A stretch of DNA of 64,000 nucleotides from Klebsiella michiganensis (GTDB lineage: Bacteria; Pseudomonadota; Gammaproteobacteria; Enterobacterales; Enterobacteriaceae), in assembly GCF_002925905.1 (NCBI RefSeq), contig NZ_PRDB01000013.1, forward strand, positions 1 through 64,000, read 5' to 3'. Below the pieces are notes generated by a model, which made no database searches, was not told the origin of the DNA, and worked only from the letters and a program-made list of their open reading frames with translations. This document shows positions 1 through 9,824 of the stretch, one piece after another; positions within the stretch are counted from its first letter, which is position 1; each line of letters opens with the position of its first letter. The position numbers and the translations under genes are program-made.

Positions 1-25
1 GGTTCGAATCCTGCACGACCCACCA
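1..25 (+). tRNA. tRNA-Lys, 3' end only (cut by window edge)
   Basis: The first 25 bases are identical to the T-arm, acceptor 3' strand and CCA of the complete tRNA-Lys at 159-234. This is therefore the tail of an upstream lysine tRNA gene whose 5' part lies outside the window. In E. coli a cluster of lysine and valine tRNAs also precedes nadA, which supports the placement. Confidence 0.9.
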
Positions 26-123
26 ATTTAACATCAAACTCAGATGTTAAGCGTGAAGGATAACGTTGCGTCAGCAACGGCCCGTAGGGCGAGCGAAAGC
101 GAGTCATCCTGCACGACCCACCA
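26..123 (+). repeat. tRNA spacer repeat, copy 1, ending in a truncated tRNA-Lys 3' end
   Basis: The spacer after the first tRNA is nearly identical to 235-331; the copies differ mainly by one base in a GAAAGCGA/GAAGCGA run. Its last 18 bases (106-123) repeat the tRNA-Lys 3' end including CCA, without the rest of a tRNA. This looks like the product of unequal recombination between tRNA copies. It resembles the tRNA-end repeats described downstream of E. coli tyrT. Confidence 0.85.
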
Positions 124-158
124 TCCTGAATCGTTCCAGTTAGCAGTAAACCCGCAAG

Positions 159-234
159 GGGTCGTTAGCTCAGTTGGTAGAGCAGTTGACTTTTAATCAA
201 TTGGTCGCAGGTTCGAATCCTGCACGACCCACCA
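159..234 (+). tRNA. tRNA-Lys (anticodon TTT)
   Basis: A complete 76-base gene with encoded CCA. The acceptor stem starts GGGTCG and pairs with CGACCC, the D-arm contains AGCTCAGTTGGTAGAGC, and the anticodon loop CTTTTAA places TTT at 192-194. The T-arm is GCAGGTTCGAATCCTGC. The sequence matches the E. coli lysine tRNA. It is the last complete tRNA of the array before the terminator at 336-362. Confidence 0.98.
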
Positions 235-331
235 ATTTAACATCAAACTCAGATGTTAAGCGTGAAGGATAACGTTGCGTCAGCAACGGCCCGTAGGGCG
301 AGCGAAGCGAGTCATCCTGCACGACCCACCA
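235..331 (+). repeat. tRNA spacer repeat, copy 2, ending in a truncated tRNA-Lys 3' end
   Basis: Second copy of the 26-123 unit, again ending with the last 18 bases of tRNA-Lys (314-331). It directly follows the complete tRNA and leads into the terminator, so tRNA plus spacer form a tandemly duplicated module of about 174 bp. Confidence 0.85.
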
Positions 332-335
332 ATGT

Positions 336-362
336 AAAAAAGCGCCCTAAAGGCGCTTTTTT
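336..362 (+). terminator. Rho-independent terminator of the tRNA operon
   Basis: An A-run, GCGCC stem, CTAAA loop, GGCGC stem and a run of six T. It lies immediately after the last tRNA-end repeat, so it should end the tRNA transcript. Confidence 0.9.
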
Positions 363-469
363 GCTATCTGCCATTTCCTCGAAAATCACAACAATCCGCA
401 ATACCTTAATGCTGCGTTATTCTACCGTCGCGCTGCGTTTACCGTGGCTACAATTGGCACAGGCCAGTA

Positions 470-766
470 GCCCGGACAGATGCGTAGCATCGCCTCCGGG
501 AAATGTGCCGGGCCTGATGCCTTTGCGTGGCTTCGTCCCGGGGGCGGCGCTTGACGCGCCTTGCCCGGGCTACAGATTCGAGCGTTTTGCAGGTTTAGCA
601 GCCCGGACAGATGCGCAGCATCGCCTCCGGGAAATGTGACGGCCTGATGCCTTTGCGTGGCTTCATCCCGGGGGCGGCGCTTGACGCGCTTTGCCCGGGC
701 TACAGATTCGTGCGTTCTGCAGGTTTGGCAGCCTGGACAGATGCGCAGCATCGCCTCCGGGAAATG
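470..766. repeat. Tandem 130-bp REP/BIME-like repeat array
   Basis: Three head-to-tail copies begin at 470, 601 and 731 with GCCCGGACAG or GCCTGGACAG (periods 131 and 130); the third is cut after about 36 bases. Each full unit carries GC-rich inverted segments such as GCCCGGGCTACAG and CCGGGGGCGG, typical of enterobacterial REP elements. Short open frames cross it on both strands but follow the repeat and look like no protein family. The array fills most of the stretch between the tRNA terminator and nadA. Confidence 0.85.
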
Positions 767-816
767 CTCTCTGTGGGAAAAATTCCTCACGACATTTTCT
801 GCACAATCGGCTATCT

Positions 817-834
817 TGTTTAGCATATAAAACA
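817..834 (+). promoter_or_regulatory. NadR operator upstream of nadA
   Basis: The sequence TGTTTA-N6-AAAACA matches the known NadR box (TGTTTA-N6-TAAACA) with one mismatch, about 75 bp before nadA. NadR represses NAD synthesis genes when NAD is plentiful, so nadA-pnuC should be repressed in this way. Confidence 0.8.
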
Positions 835-907
835 CCACGACCGGTTAATACCTTTCTTCAGGCATTATTACGGTCTGAAAGTTAAGCCAGTGAAACGAGA
901 CTGCAAG

Positions 908-1951
908 ATGAGCGTAATGTTTGACCCGGAAGCGGCGATTTATCCTTTTCCTCCGAAGCCCATGCCGTTAAACCGCGATGAGAAGCACTTTTATCGCGAA
1001 AAAATTAAACGCCTGCTGCGCGAGCGCGATGCGGTGATGGTGGCCCATTACTATACCGACCCTGAAATTCAGCAGCTGGCCGAAGAGACCGGCGGCTGTA
1101 TCTCCGATTCTCTGGAGATGGCGCGCTTCGGCGCCCGACATTCTGCCTCGACGCTGTTGGTTGCCGGCGTGCGCTTTATGGGAGAAACGGCGAAAATCCT
1201 CAGCCCGGAAAAAACCATCCTGATGCCCACGCTCCACGCGGAGTGCTCGCTCGATCTGGGCTGCCCGATCGAGGAGTTTAGCGCTTTCTGCGATGCGCAT
1301 CCGGATCGTACGGTCGTGGTCTACGCCAACACTTCAGCGGCGGTAAAGGCGCGCGCCGACTGGGTTGTGACGTCGAGCATCGCCGTGGAACTCATTGAGC
1401 ATCTTGATAGCATGGGTGAAAAAATCATCTGGGCGCCGGACCGCCATTTAGGTAGCTATGTGCAGAAACAGACCGGCGCCGACGTACTGTGCTGGCAGGG
1501 CGCCTGCATCGTTCATGATGAATTCAAAACTCAAGCGCTGGCGAGAATGCGGGCGCTTTATCCGCAGGCCGCGGTGCTGGTTCACCCGGAATCACCGCAG
1601 GCGATTGTCGATATGGCTGACGCGGTGGGGTCAACCAGCCAGTTGATCAATGCCGCTAAGACGCTGCCGCACAAGCAGCTCATCGTCGCCACCGACCGCG
1701 GCATTTTCTACAAAATGCAGCAGGCGGTACCGGAAAAAGAGCTGCTGGAAGCGCCTACGGCAGGCGAAGGGGCAACCTGTCGCAGCTGCGCCCACTGTCC
1801 GTGGATGGCGATGAACGGCCTGCAGGCGATTGCGGAAGGGCTGGAAAAGGGAGGCGTTGAACATGAAATTCACGTTGATGAACAGCTGCGAACCGGGGCG
1901 CTGATTCCGCTAAACAGAATGCTCGATTTAGCGGCTACACTTCGGGGATAG
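908..1951 (+). CDS. nadA: Quinolinate synthase NadA
   Basis: Quinolinate synthase condenses iminoaspartate with dihydroxyacetone phosphate to form quinolinate, the precursor of the NAD ring, in the cytoplasm. The 347-residue protein matches E. coli NadA nearly end to end. The three 4Fe-4S ligands are at Cys113, Cys200 and Cys297, the last inside CRSCAHC. The ATG at 908 is chosen over an in-frame GTG at 890 because the protein then begins MSVMFDP as in the family. A NadR box lies upstream and pnuC follows after about 35 bp, so the two are probably co-transcribed. Confidence 0.97.
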   Translation: MSVMFDPEAAIYPFPPKPMPLNRDEKHFYREKIKRLLRERDAVMVAHYYTDPEIQQLAEETGGCISDSLEMARFGARHSASTLLVAGVRFMGETAKILSPEKTILMPTLHAECSLDLGCPIEEFSAFCDAHPDRTVVVYANTSAAVKARADWVVTSSIAVELIEHLDSMGEKIIWAPDRHLGSYVQKQTGADVLCWQGACIVHDEFKTQALARMRALYPQAAVLVHPESPQAIVDMADAVGSTSQLINAAKTLPHKQLIVATDRGIFYKMQQAVPEKELLEAPTAGEGATCRSCAHCPWMAMNGLQAIAEGLEKGGVEHEIHVDEQLRTGALIPLNRMLDLAATLRG

Positions 1952-1986
1952 CTCATTACTGCGTTACAGAACGCTCTGGGGATAAG

Positions 1987-2706
1987 ATGGATTTTTTTAG
2001 TACGCAGAACATATTAGTGCATATACCCATTGGCGCCGGAGGATATGACCTGTCGTGGATTGAAGCTGTCGGCACCGTCGCAGGATTGCTGTGCATCTGG
2101 CTGGCGAGCCTGGAGAAGATTGCCAACTATGCCTTTGGGCTGATCAACGTCACGCTGTTTGCCATTATCTTCTTTCAGATCCAGCTCTACGCCAGCCTTC
2201 TGCTGCAGATCTTTTTCTTCGCGGCCAACGTCTACGGCTGGTACGCCTGGTCACGACAAACCAGCGATAACCAGGCGGAACTGCAAATCCGCTGGCTGCC
2301 GCTGCCGAAAGCGTTAGGCTGGCTGGCGGCCTGCGTGGTGGCGATTGGCCTGATGACGGTATTTATCGATCCGGTTTTTGCGTTTCTGACCAGGATTGCC
2401 GTCGCGCTGATGCACACCCTGGGCCTGCAGGTTGCTATGCCGGCGCTGCAGCCAGACGCGTTCCCGTTCTGGGACTCCTGCATGATGGTTCTCTCGGTTG
2501 CGGCGATGATCCTGATGACGCGCAAATACGTCGAAAACTGGCTGCTGTGGGTGATTATCAACGTCATCAGCGTGGTTATTTTCGCCCTGCAGGGCGTTTA
2601 TGCGATGTCGCTCGAATATCTGCTGCTGACCTTCATCGCCCTCAACGGCAGCCGTATGTGGATTAACAGCGCGCGTGAGCGCGGCTCTCACGCGTTTTCC
2701 CGCTAA
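1987..2706 (+). CDS. pnuC: Nicotinamide riboside transporter PnuC
   Basis: An inner-membrane facilitator of nicotinamide riboside uptake that feeds the NAD salvage route. The 239-residue protein is the usual length and largely hydrophobic, with about seven to eight membrane segments. It is almost identical to E. coli PnuC over stretches such as [18 protein letters not shown] near the C-terminus. It follows nadA closely and shares its NadR control. Its last four bases overlap the end of the convergent gene zitB. Confidence 0.96.
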   Translation: MDFFSTQNILVHIPIGAGGYDLSWIEAVGTVAGLLCIWLASLEKIANYAFGLINVTLFAIIFFQIQLYASLLLQIFFFAANVYGWYAWSRQTSDNQAELQIRWLPLPKALGWLAACVVAIGLMTVFIDPVFAFLTRIAVALMHTLGLQVAMPALQPDAFPFWDSCMMVLSVAAMILMTRKYVENWLLWVIINVISVVIFALQGVYAMSLEYLLLTFIALNGSRMWINSARERGSHAFSR

Positions 2707-3647
2707 TGGTGATGATGATGTCCATGCCCGGCGTGCGTCATGTTCAGACGGCACTCCGGGCCGCTGCAGGGCTGATACTCCATCTGAACCGTAATGTGTT
2801 CAATCTCATACTTATGCTGTAAGAAGCCCTGGATTCGTTCAAGCAGGCCGTCGTGATCGTGCGGCGGTACCACCTGCACGTGCAGCGTCATCACCGTTTT
2901 TTCTCCTACCAGCCACGCATGAACGTGGTGTACGTCGCGAACTTCAGGTATTGAGCGGCGCAAATCGCGCTTTAAGGCGTCGACGTCAAGCGAACGCGGC
3001 GCGCCCTCCAGCAGCTCATTAACGCTCTCCTGCAGCAAACGCCATGCGCTGCGCAGAACCAGGCACGATACCAGCACGGACAGAATAGGATCGATAGGCG
3101 TCCAGCCGGTGGTGATGATCACGATTGCGGCAATAATGGCCCCAACCGAACCGAGTAGATCTCCCAGCACATGCAGAGCGGCGGCCCGCACGTTGAGGTT
3201 ACGCTCTTCACTGCCGCGATGGAGGATCCAGAAGGCCAGAATATTGGCCAGCAGGCCGGCAACGGCGATGATCATCATGGTTTTACCGGCTACCGGTTGC
3301 GGATGATGAAAACGCTGAACGGCCTCCCAGACGATTAATATCGTAATGACCACCAGGGCGATAGCATTGAGAAAGGCCGCCAGCGTGGTCAGCCGCAGCC
3401 AGCCAAAGGTGTGTTGAGCATTAGGCGGGCGACTGGCGAAACGCACGGCCAGAAAGGCGAACAGCAGCGCTGCGGCGTCCGTCAGCATATGCCCGGCATC
3501 GGCCAGCAGCGCCAGCGAACCTGAAATAAGTCCGCCTGCAACCTCAACCAACATGAATCCGGCCGTGACGCAGAACGCCAGCAGCAGCCGACGGGCATTA
3601 TTATCTTCGGTGGATTGCGGAGAATTATGCGAGTGTGATTGCCCCAT
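2703..3647 (-). CDS. zitB: Zinc efflux transporter ZitB (CDF family)
   Basis: A cation diffusion facilitator that exports Zn2+ from the cytoplasm in exchange for protons. The 314-residue protein has six predicted membrane segments, the metal-site motif ADAGHMLTD in segment 2, and a second Asp-rich site in segment 5. Its ends are His-rich: GQSHSHN at the N-terminus and a run of five His at the C-terminus. A cytoplasmic regulatory domain follows the membrane part. It is convergent with pnuC and has the same neighbours as in E. coli. Confidence 0.96.
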   Translation of the reverse strand: MGQSHSHNSPQSTEDNNARRLLLAFCVTAGFMLVEVAGGLISGSLALLADAGHMLTDAAALLFAFLAVRFASRPPNAQHTFGWLRLTTLAAFLNAIALVVITILIVWEAVQRFHHPQPVAGKTMMIIAVAGLLANILAFWILHRGSEERNLNVRAAALHVLGDLLGSVGAIIAAIVIITTGWTPIDPILSVLVSCLVLRSAWRLLQESVNELLEGAPRSLDVDALKRDLRRSIPEVRDVHHVHAWLVGEKTVMTLHVQVVPPHDHDGLLERIQGFLQHKYEIEHITVQMEYQPCSGPECRLNMTHAGHGHHHHH

Positions 3648-3714
3648 GGTGCCATCCCTACATTATTATTTTGATGATTACTTTATGACATGATTCACCT
3701 CTTGGGGTGAATAA

Positions 3715-3744
3715 AATGAAAAAAGGAGAGCCTTAGCTCTCCTT
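3715..3744 (-). terminator. Terminator after ybgS
   Basis: The 9-bp stem AAGGAGAGC/GCTCTCCTT has a four-base loop and is followed by a T-run on the minus strand. It lies just downstream of the ybgS stop and upstream of the zitB start, so it should separate the two minus-strand genes. Confidence 0.8.
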
Positions 3745-3764
3745 CCGGGCGGATACCGCGCAGA

Positions 3765-4136
3765 TTATTGGGTGGTACCGTCGGTTTTCGTCGCCTCGTC
3801 CTGGCCGACCTTTTTATCGGTATCCGGGCAGCGGCCATCTTTGCACATTGAGTTTTTGTGAACTTCATCGCTCGACATCCCGTCGTGGTTCATGGTCGAG
3901 CCGTTGGGGTGGAGCATGGTGCCGCCGGTATCGGTGGAACCAGCGTTAATTTTACCGTTGTCCACGTTGTTTGGCGCCACGTTTTCACGCGCGTCGGGGG
4001 CAACCTGACCCGCGTCGGCTGCCGAATTGGCCTGCCCGTTGTTCGACTGCGCGCCGGTATCGGCGGCCAGCGCCGCGCCGCTGGCCAGGCCCAGGGTTGC
4101 TGCGAGGAGAAGACTGGTTAGCTTGTTCATTTTCAT
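3765..4136 (-). CDS. ybgS: YbgS, secreted low-complexity protein
   Basis: A 123-residue protein starting [20 protein letters not shown], a clear Sec signal peptide cleaved after ALA at about residue 24. The mature part is polar and rich in Asn, Asp, Gly and Thr, with one Cys pair ([10 protein letters not shown]), and is probably periplasmic and disordered. Position between zitB and aroG and the overall sequence match E. coli YbgS. The molecular function is unknown. It has its own terminator and a promoter region shared with divergent aroG. Confidence 0.88.
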   Translation of the reverse strand: MKMNKLTSLLLAATLGLASGAALAADTGAQSNNGQANSAADAGQVAPDARENVAPNNVDNGKINAGSTDTGGTMLHPNGSTMNHDGMSSDEVHKNSMCKDGRCPDTDKKVGQDEATKTDGTTQ

Positions 4137-4450
4137 TGGATGCTCCTGTTATATCGATTTACCGAATTACCTCTTCCAACAGTGCATTGCCGGAGGTTCT
4201 ACTCGTTGTGGTTAAAGCTTCGCTGTTAGCGAGCGGCATTAATATATAATGCTGAATGCTAAAGAAAATTAAGTTCTAACAGTTAAAAATTATAGCTTGT
4301 GGCCACTATTCCGCGACTTTATGGCGTTTTTTAGCCTATTTCCAGGAATATTCTGCCGCTAGTGTAAAATCACGTTTACACTTTTTGAGTGAAGAGATAG
4401 ATTGGAGGGATTGCATTTAACTAGATAAGTATGGCAACGCTGGAAATAAG
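4137..4450. other. Divergent intergenic region ybgS/aroG
   Basis: An AT-rich non-coding stretch that holds the start regions of ybgS (minus) and aroG (plus). The only specific site recognised is the TyrR box at 4363-4380. Short frames that run in from ybgS do not look coding. Confidence 0.7.
4363..4380 (+). promoter_or_regulatory. TyrR box upstream of aroG
   Basis: The palindrome TGTAAA-N6-TTTACA matches the TyrR consensus exactly and occupies the place it has before E. coli aroG. TyrR with phenylalanine represses this gene. Confidence 0.9.
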
Positions 4451-5503
4451 ATGAATTATCAGAACGACGATTTACGCATTAAAGAGATCAACGAATTATT
4501 ACCTCCCGTTGCGCTCCTGGAAAAATTCCCCGCTACCGAAAACGCCGCCAACACCGTTGCGCATGCGCGCAAAGCGATCCACCAGATCCTGAAAGGTCAT
4601 GACGATCGGCTGCTGGTCGTGATTGGTCCATGCTCCATTCACGATCCGGCGGCGGCAAAAGAGTATGCCGAGCGTCTGCTCGCGCTTCGCGAAGAGCTTA
4701 AAGGCGAGCTGGAAATCGTGATGCGCGTGTATTTTGAAAAACCGCGCACCACCGTGGGCTGGAAAGGGCTGATCAACGATCCGCATATGGATAACAGCTT
4801 CCGCATCAACGATGGTCTGCGGATCGCACGCAAGCTGCTGCTTGATATTAACGACAGCGGACTGCCAGCGGCCGGGGAGTTCCTCGATATGATCACCCCG
4901 CAGTATCTTGCCGACCTGATGAGCTGGGGCGCGATTGGCGCGCGTACCACCGAGTCACAGGTGCACCGCGAACTCTCTTCCGGCCTCTCCTGCCCGGTAG
5001 GCTTTAAAAACGGCACAGATGGCACCATTAAAGTCGCTATCGACGCCATCAATGCCGCCGGTGCGCCGCACTGTTTCCTGTCGGTGACCAAATGGGGACA
5101 TTCGGCGATTGTGAACACCAGCGGCAATAGCGATTGCCATATTATCCTGCGCGGCGGTAAAGAGCCGAACTACAGCGCGCAGCACGTGGCAGAAGTGAAG
5201 GTGGGTCTGGCGAAAGCAGGCCTGCCCGCTCAGATCATGATCGATTTCAGCCATGCCAACTCCAGCAAACAGTTTAAAAAGCAGATGGATGTCGGCACAG
5301 ACGTATGCCAGCAGGTTGCCGGCGGCGAGCGGGCGATTATGGGCGTGATGATCGAAAGCCATCTGGTGGAAGGCAATCAGAGCCTCGACAGCGGTGAGCC
5401 GCTGGCCTACGGTAAAAGCATTACTGATGCCTGTATCGGGTGGGAAGATACCGATACGCTGCTTCGCCAGCTGGCGAATGCGGTAAAAGCGCGCCGCGGT
5501 TAG
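4451..5503 (+). CDS. aroG: DAHP synthase, phenylalanine-sensitive (AroG)
   Basis: Catalyses the first step of aromatic amino-acid synthesis, joining phosphoenolpyruvate and erythrose 4-phosphate to give DAHP in the cytoplasm. It has 350 residues like E. coli AroG and aligns without gaps. The metal ligand Cys61 lies in VIGPCSIHD, and the substrate-binding stretches KPRTTVGWKG and DFSHANSSK are present. Feedback inhibition by phenylalanine is expected from the close match to the AroG isoenzyme. Control is by the TyrR box upstream; a terminator at 5526-5556 follows. Confidence 0.97.
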   Translation: MNYQNDDLRIKEINELLPPVALLEKFPATENAANTVAHARKAIHQILKGHDDRLLVVIGPCSIHDPAAAKEYAERLLALREELKGELEIVMRVYFEKPRTTVGWKGLINDPHMDNSFRINDGLRIARKLLLDINDSGLPAAGEFLDMITPQYLADLMSWGAIGARTTESQVHRELSSGLSCPVGFKNGTDGTIKVAIDAINAAGAPHCFLSVTKWGHSAIVNTSGNSDCHIILRGGKEPNYSAQHVAEVKVGLAKAGLPAQIMIDFSHANSSKQFKKQMDVGTDVCQQVAGGERAIMGVMIESHLVEGNQSLDSGEPLAYGKSITDACIGWEDTDTLLRQLANAVKARRG

Positions 5504-5525
5504 GTTTTACGGCGAGTCTCAAAAT

Positions 5526-5556
5526 AAAAAAGCGTGGAGGGCTCCACGCTTTTTTT
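5526..5556. terminator. Bidirectional terminator between aroG and gpmA
   Basis: A stem AGCGTGGA/TCCACGCT with loop GGGC, flanked by an A-run on the left and a T-run on the right. It can therefore act on both converging transcripts. Confidence 0.9.
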
Positions 5557-5570
5557 ACATCCCGCGAAAA

Positions 5571-6323
5571 TTACTTCGCTTTACCCTGGTTCGCTACGGC
5601 AGCGGCTTTCGCGGCAATCTCGTCGGCGTTACCCAGATAGTAATGTTTAATAGGCTTGAAGTTCTCGTCGAACTCATACACCAGCGGTACGCCGGTCGGG
5701 ATGTTCAGTTCGAGGATCTCTGCTTCGCCCATGTTGTCGAGGTATTTCACCAGCGCGCGCAGGGAGTTACCGTGAGCGGCGATAATCACGCGCTCACCGC
5801 TTTTCAGACGCGGCAGAATGGTTTCATTCCAGTACGGTACGACGCGGTCGATGGTCAGCGCCAGGCTCTCGGTGGTAGGCAGCTCAGCGTCGGTCAGTTT
5901 TGCATAGCGCGGATCGTGACCCGGGTAGCGCTCGTCGTCTTTGGTCAGCTCCGGCGGCGTTACCGCAAAGCCGCGACGCCACTGCTTAACCTGCTCGTCA
6001 CCGTATTTTTCAGCGGTTTCCGCTTTGTTGAGGCCCTGCAGCGCACCGTAGTGACGCTCGTTCAGTTTCCAGGACTTTTCTACCGGCAGCCAGGCCTGAT
6101 CCAGTTCGTCCAGCACGTTCCACAGGGTGTGGATGGCACGTTTCAGCACAGAGGTATAAGCAAAGTCGAAGCTGAAGCCTTCTTCTTTCAGCAGCTTACC
6201 GGCCGCTTTTGCTTCACCCACGCCTTTTTCAGACAGGTCAACGTCATACCAACCGGTGAAACGGTTTTCGTTGTTCCATTGGCTTTCGCCGTGACGAACG
6301 AGTACCAGCTTAGTTACAGCCAT
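5571..6323 (-). CDS. gpmA: 2,3-bisphosphoglycerate-dependent phosphoglycerate mutase GpmA
   Basis: Interconverts 3- and 2-phosphoglycerate in glycolysis through a phosphohistidine intermediate. The 250-residue protein matches E. coli GpmA along its length. The active-site motif LVRHGESQW puts the phosphorylated His at residue 11, and the second His lies in [11 protein letters not shown]. The start at 6323 gives MAVTKL and has AGGAG upstream; an upstream in-frame start would add five unconserved residues. A Fur-like box is at 6403-6421, and an ERIC-derived remnant lies in the leader. Confidence 0.97.
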   Translation of the reverse strand: MAVTKLVLVRHGESQWNNENRFTGWYDVDLSEKGVGEAKAAGKLLKEEGFSFDFAYTSVLKRAIHTLWNVLDELDQAWLPVEKSWKLNERHYGALQGLNKAETAEKYGDEQVKQWRRGFAVTPPELTKDDERYPGHDPRYAKLTDAELPTTESLALTIDRVVPYWNETILPRLKSGERVIIAAHGNSLRALVKYLDNMGEAEILELNIPTGVPLVYEFDENFKPIKHYYLGNADEIAAKAAAVANQGKAK

Positions 6324-6338
6324 ACACTTACTCCTCAA

Positions 6339-6392
6339 TACACGTCATCTTTCTCGCCGCCTTGATGCGACCCGAAATCTGTAGTGTGTATA
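6339..6392. repeat. Internally deleted ERIC-like element in the gpmA leader
   Basis: The segment starts TACACGTCATC and ends GCCGCCTTGATGCGACCCG...GTGTATA. These are the two ends of the ERIC consensus seen in full at 26907-27035, with roughly 70 bp of the centre missing. It would be transcribed as part of the gpmA 5' leader. Confidence 0.65.
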
Positions 6393-6402
6393 TTTATTGA
6401 TT

Positions 6403-6421
6403 GATAACTATTCTCATTATA
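6403..6421 (-). promoter_or_regulatory. Fur-like box upstream of gpmA
   Basis: On the minus strand the 19 bases TATAATGAGAATAGTTATC match the Fur consensus at about 15 of 19 positions. E. coli gpmA is known to be Fur-regulated, so the site is probably real. Confidence 0.65.
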
Positions 6422-6548
6422 TTGCCGCGACTTACCTCACGGCAATGCTTATCCCTAACCATAGCGAAAATAGTCGCTCAGTGTAAGGTGCTTGTAAAAC
6501 AGAGGTTATGTTTTTGTCTGTAAGTGGCGTATTTTTCAGCGAAAGGAT

Positions 6549-6573
6549 AAAAAAAGCCCTCCATCAGGAGGGC
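6549..6573 (-). terminator. Terminator of the gal operon
   Basis: A stem GCCCTCC/GGAGGGC with loop ATCA is followed on the minus strand by seven T. It lies directly after the galM stop. Confidence 0.9.
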
Positions 6574-6580
6574 GGGGGGA

Positions 6581-7624
6581 TTATTTCGCAATAAACTGAT
6601 ATTCCGTCAGGCTGACGTACTCTTCGCCGGGGCGCAGTACGCAGTCCGGCTGCGGCCATTCCGGATGGTTCGGTGAATCCGGCAGGAACTCGCTCTCCAG
6701 AGCCAGACCTTGCCAGTCAGCGTAAGGCTGCGCGGTGCGCGACGGCGTGCCGGCCAAATAGTTGCCGGAGTAGAACTGCAGCGCCGGAGCGGAGGTATAG
6801 ACCGTCATCTGCAGCTTTTCGTCCTGCGACCAGACGTGAGCCGCCGGGCTTTTGGCATCGCCCAGCGCCTGGAGCAGAAAGGCGTGGTCGTAACCTTTGA
6901 CCTTTTGCTGGTCTTCATCGCGCAGGAAATCGTCCGCCAGCATCTTCGGCGTGCGGAAATCGAAGCTGGTCAGGGTGACGTTTTGCAAATCGCCTCCCGG
7001 AATCCCATCGCTCTCAACGGGCAGATACGCATCGGCAAAGATTTGCAGCTTATGGCTACGCACGTCGCTCTGCACGCCATCAAGATTGAAATAGACGTGG
7101 TTGGTCAGGTTTACCGGGCAGGGCTGATCAACGGTGGCGCGATACTCGATGGCGATACGATTATCGTCGGTCAGGCGGTAGTGCGCCGTAGCCGTCAGAT
7201 TGCCGGGGAACCCCTGATCGCCATCGTGGGAGGAGAGTGAAAACAGCGCGTGACGATCGTCGGCGCTGACAATCTGCCAGCGGCGCTTATCAAAACCTTC
7301 AGGACCGCCGTGCAGCTGATGGCCGGCCTCGTTGGAGGGCGTCAGATTAACGCTACGGCCATCAAGGGAAAAGCGGCTGTTGGCGATACGGTTCGCGTAA
7401 CGGCCTACGGAAGCGCCGAGATAGGCGGCCTGGCGCGTATAGTCGCCAGGGGTCGCGCAGCCGAGCAGCGCTTCGCGTACGCTGCCGTCGGCCAGCGTCA
7501 CGCGCGCGGAGAGCAGCGTCGCGCCCCAGTCCATTACGGTGACCGTCATGCCTGCGTCGTTACGCAGGGTGTGGAGATTCCACGGCTGGCCGTCCGGCGC
7601 CAGCTCCGTTGTTGGGTTTAGCAT
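6581..7624 (-). CDS. galM: Aldose 1-epimerase (galactose mutarotase) GalM
   Basis: Converts beta-D-galactose to the alpha form that galactokinase uses. It has 347 residues, one more than E. coli GalM. The catalytic residues of the family are visible: His in [11 protein letters not shown], His in [12 protein letters not shown] and the C-terminal Glu in [13 protein letters not shown]. It is the last gene of galETKM; its start overlaps the galK stop by seven bases, which implies translational coupling. Confidence 0.96.
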   Translation of the reverse strand: MLNPTTELAPDGQPWNLHTLRNDAGMTVTVMDWGATLLSARVTLADGSVREALLGCATPGDYTRQAAYLGASVGRYANRIANSRFSLDGRSVNLTPSNEAGHQLHGGPEGFDKRRWQIVSADDRHALFSLSSHDGDQGFPGNLTATAHYRLTDDNRIAIEYRATVDQPCPVNLTNHVYFNLDGVQSDVRSHKLQIFADAYLPVESDGIPGGDLQNVTLTSFDFRTPKMLADDFLRDEDQQKVKGYDHAFLLQALGDAKSPAAHVWSQDEKLQMTVYTSAPALQFYSGNYLAGTPSRTAQPYADWQGLALESEFLPDSPNHPEWPQPDCVLRPGEEYVSLTEYQFIAK

Positions 7625-8766
7625 TGTCCAGCTCCCTGCGACGGTTTGCAGACGTAAAAGGTCTCTTTGATACCGGTTTTCGCTTCATACTCTTTGGCAA
7701 CGGCATGCTGTACGGTCTCGACCAGATCTTCCGGCACCAGGGCGACGATACAGCCGCCGAAACCGCCGCCGGTCATGCGAACGCCGCCTTTATCGCCGAT
7801 GGCCGCCTTGACGATGTCCACCAGGGTATCAATCTGCGGGACGGTGATTTCAAAATCATCGCGCATGGAGGCGTGGGATTCCGCCATCAGCTCGCCCATC
7901 CGCAGCAGGTCGCCTTTTTCCAGCGCCGCAGCGGCTTCTACGGTACGGGCGTTTTCAGTCAGCACGTGGCGAACGCGTTTGGCGACCACCGGGTCAAGCT
8001 CGTGGGCGACGGCGTTGAACTCTTGCAACGTGACGTCGCGCAGGGCCGGCTGCTGGAAGAAACGCGCGCCGGTTTCACACTGTTCGCGGCGAGTGTTGTA
8101 TTCGCTGCCGACCAGAGTGCGTTTAAAGTTACTGTTAATAATCACCACCGCGACGCCTTTCGGCATCGAGACCGCTTTGGTCCCCAAGGAGCGGCAGTCG
8201 ATCAGCAGCGCGTGATCTTTTTTACCGAGCGCGGAGATCAGCTGGTCCATAATGCCGCAGTTGCAGCCGACGAACTGGTTTTCCGCTTCCTGGCCGTTCA
8301 GCGCGATTTGCGCGCCGTCGAGCGGCAGATGGTACAGCTGCTGGAACACGGTGCCGACGGCGACTTCCAGCGAAGCCGAAGAGCTTAACCCCGCGCCCTG
8401 CGGCACGTTGCCGCTGATGACCAGATCCGCGCCGCCGAAAGCGTTATTCCGCTGCTGGAGATGCTTCACCACGCCGCGGACATAGTTTGACCACTGCTGG
8501 GCATCGTGGCTGATAATCGGCGAGTCGAGAGAGAATTCATCGGTCTGATTGTCGTAATCGGCGGCAATCACCCGCACGGTACGATCGTCGCGCGGCGCAC
8601 AGGCGATGACCGTCTGGTAATCAATGGCGCAGGGCAGCACGAACCCATCGTTATAGTCGGTATGCTCGCCGATCAGGTTAACGCGGCCAGGGGCCTGGAT
8701 AACATGGCTGGCCGGATAGCCAAATTTCTCAGCAAACAGGGCTTGGGTTTTCTCTTTCAGACTCAT
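7618..8766 (-). CDS. galK: Galactokinase GalK
   Basis: Phosphorylates alpha-D-galactose at C1 with ATP in the Leloir pathway. It has 382 residues, as in E. coli. The galactokinase signature [15 protein letters not shown] lies near residue 28, the GHMP ATP-binding loop [13 protein letters not shown] near 125, and the third GHMP motif GGGFGGC near 335. It follows galT by two bases and overlaps galM. Confidence 0.97.
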   Translation of the reverse strand: MSLKEKTQALFAEKFGYPASHVIQAPGRVNLIGEHTDYNDGFVLPCAIDYQTVIACAPRDDRTVRVIAADYDNQTDEFSLDSPIISHDAQQWSNYVRGVVKHLQQRNNAFGGADLVISGNVPQGAGLSSSASLEVAVGTVFQQLYHLPLDGAQIALNGQEAENQFVGCNCGIMDQLISALGKKDHALLIDCRSLGTKAVSMPKGVAVVIINSNFKRTLVGSEYNTRREQCETGARFFQQPALRDVTLQEFNAVAHELDPVVAKRVRHVLTENARTVEAAAALEKGDLLRMGELMAESHASMRDDFEITVPQIDTLVDIVKAAIGDKGGVRMTGGGFGGCIVALVPEDLVETVQHAVAKEYEAKTGIKETFYVCKPSQGAGQC

Positions 8767-8768
8767 GG

Positions 8769-9824
<1,056 letters not shown>

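Noticed and set aside
106-331. Repeated tRNA 3' ends as attachment sites of an integrated island
   Set aside because: Only about 100-200 bp lies between copies and there is no integrase; duplication of the tRNA unit explains them better.
470-766. Tandem repeats as a CRISPR array
   Set aside because: The unit is about 130 bp with no short unique spacers and no cas genes nearby.
253-885. Several open frames on both strands between the tRNA array and nadA
   Set aside because: They follow the GC-rich tandem repeat and tRNA-spacer repeat, have repeated peptide segments and resemble no protein.
890-907. GTG start six codons upstream of nadA
   Set aside because: Family proteins start at the ATG at 908 and the extra residues are not conserved.
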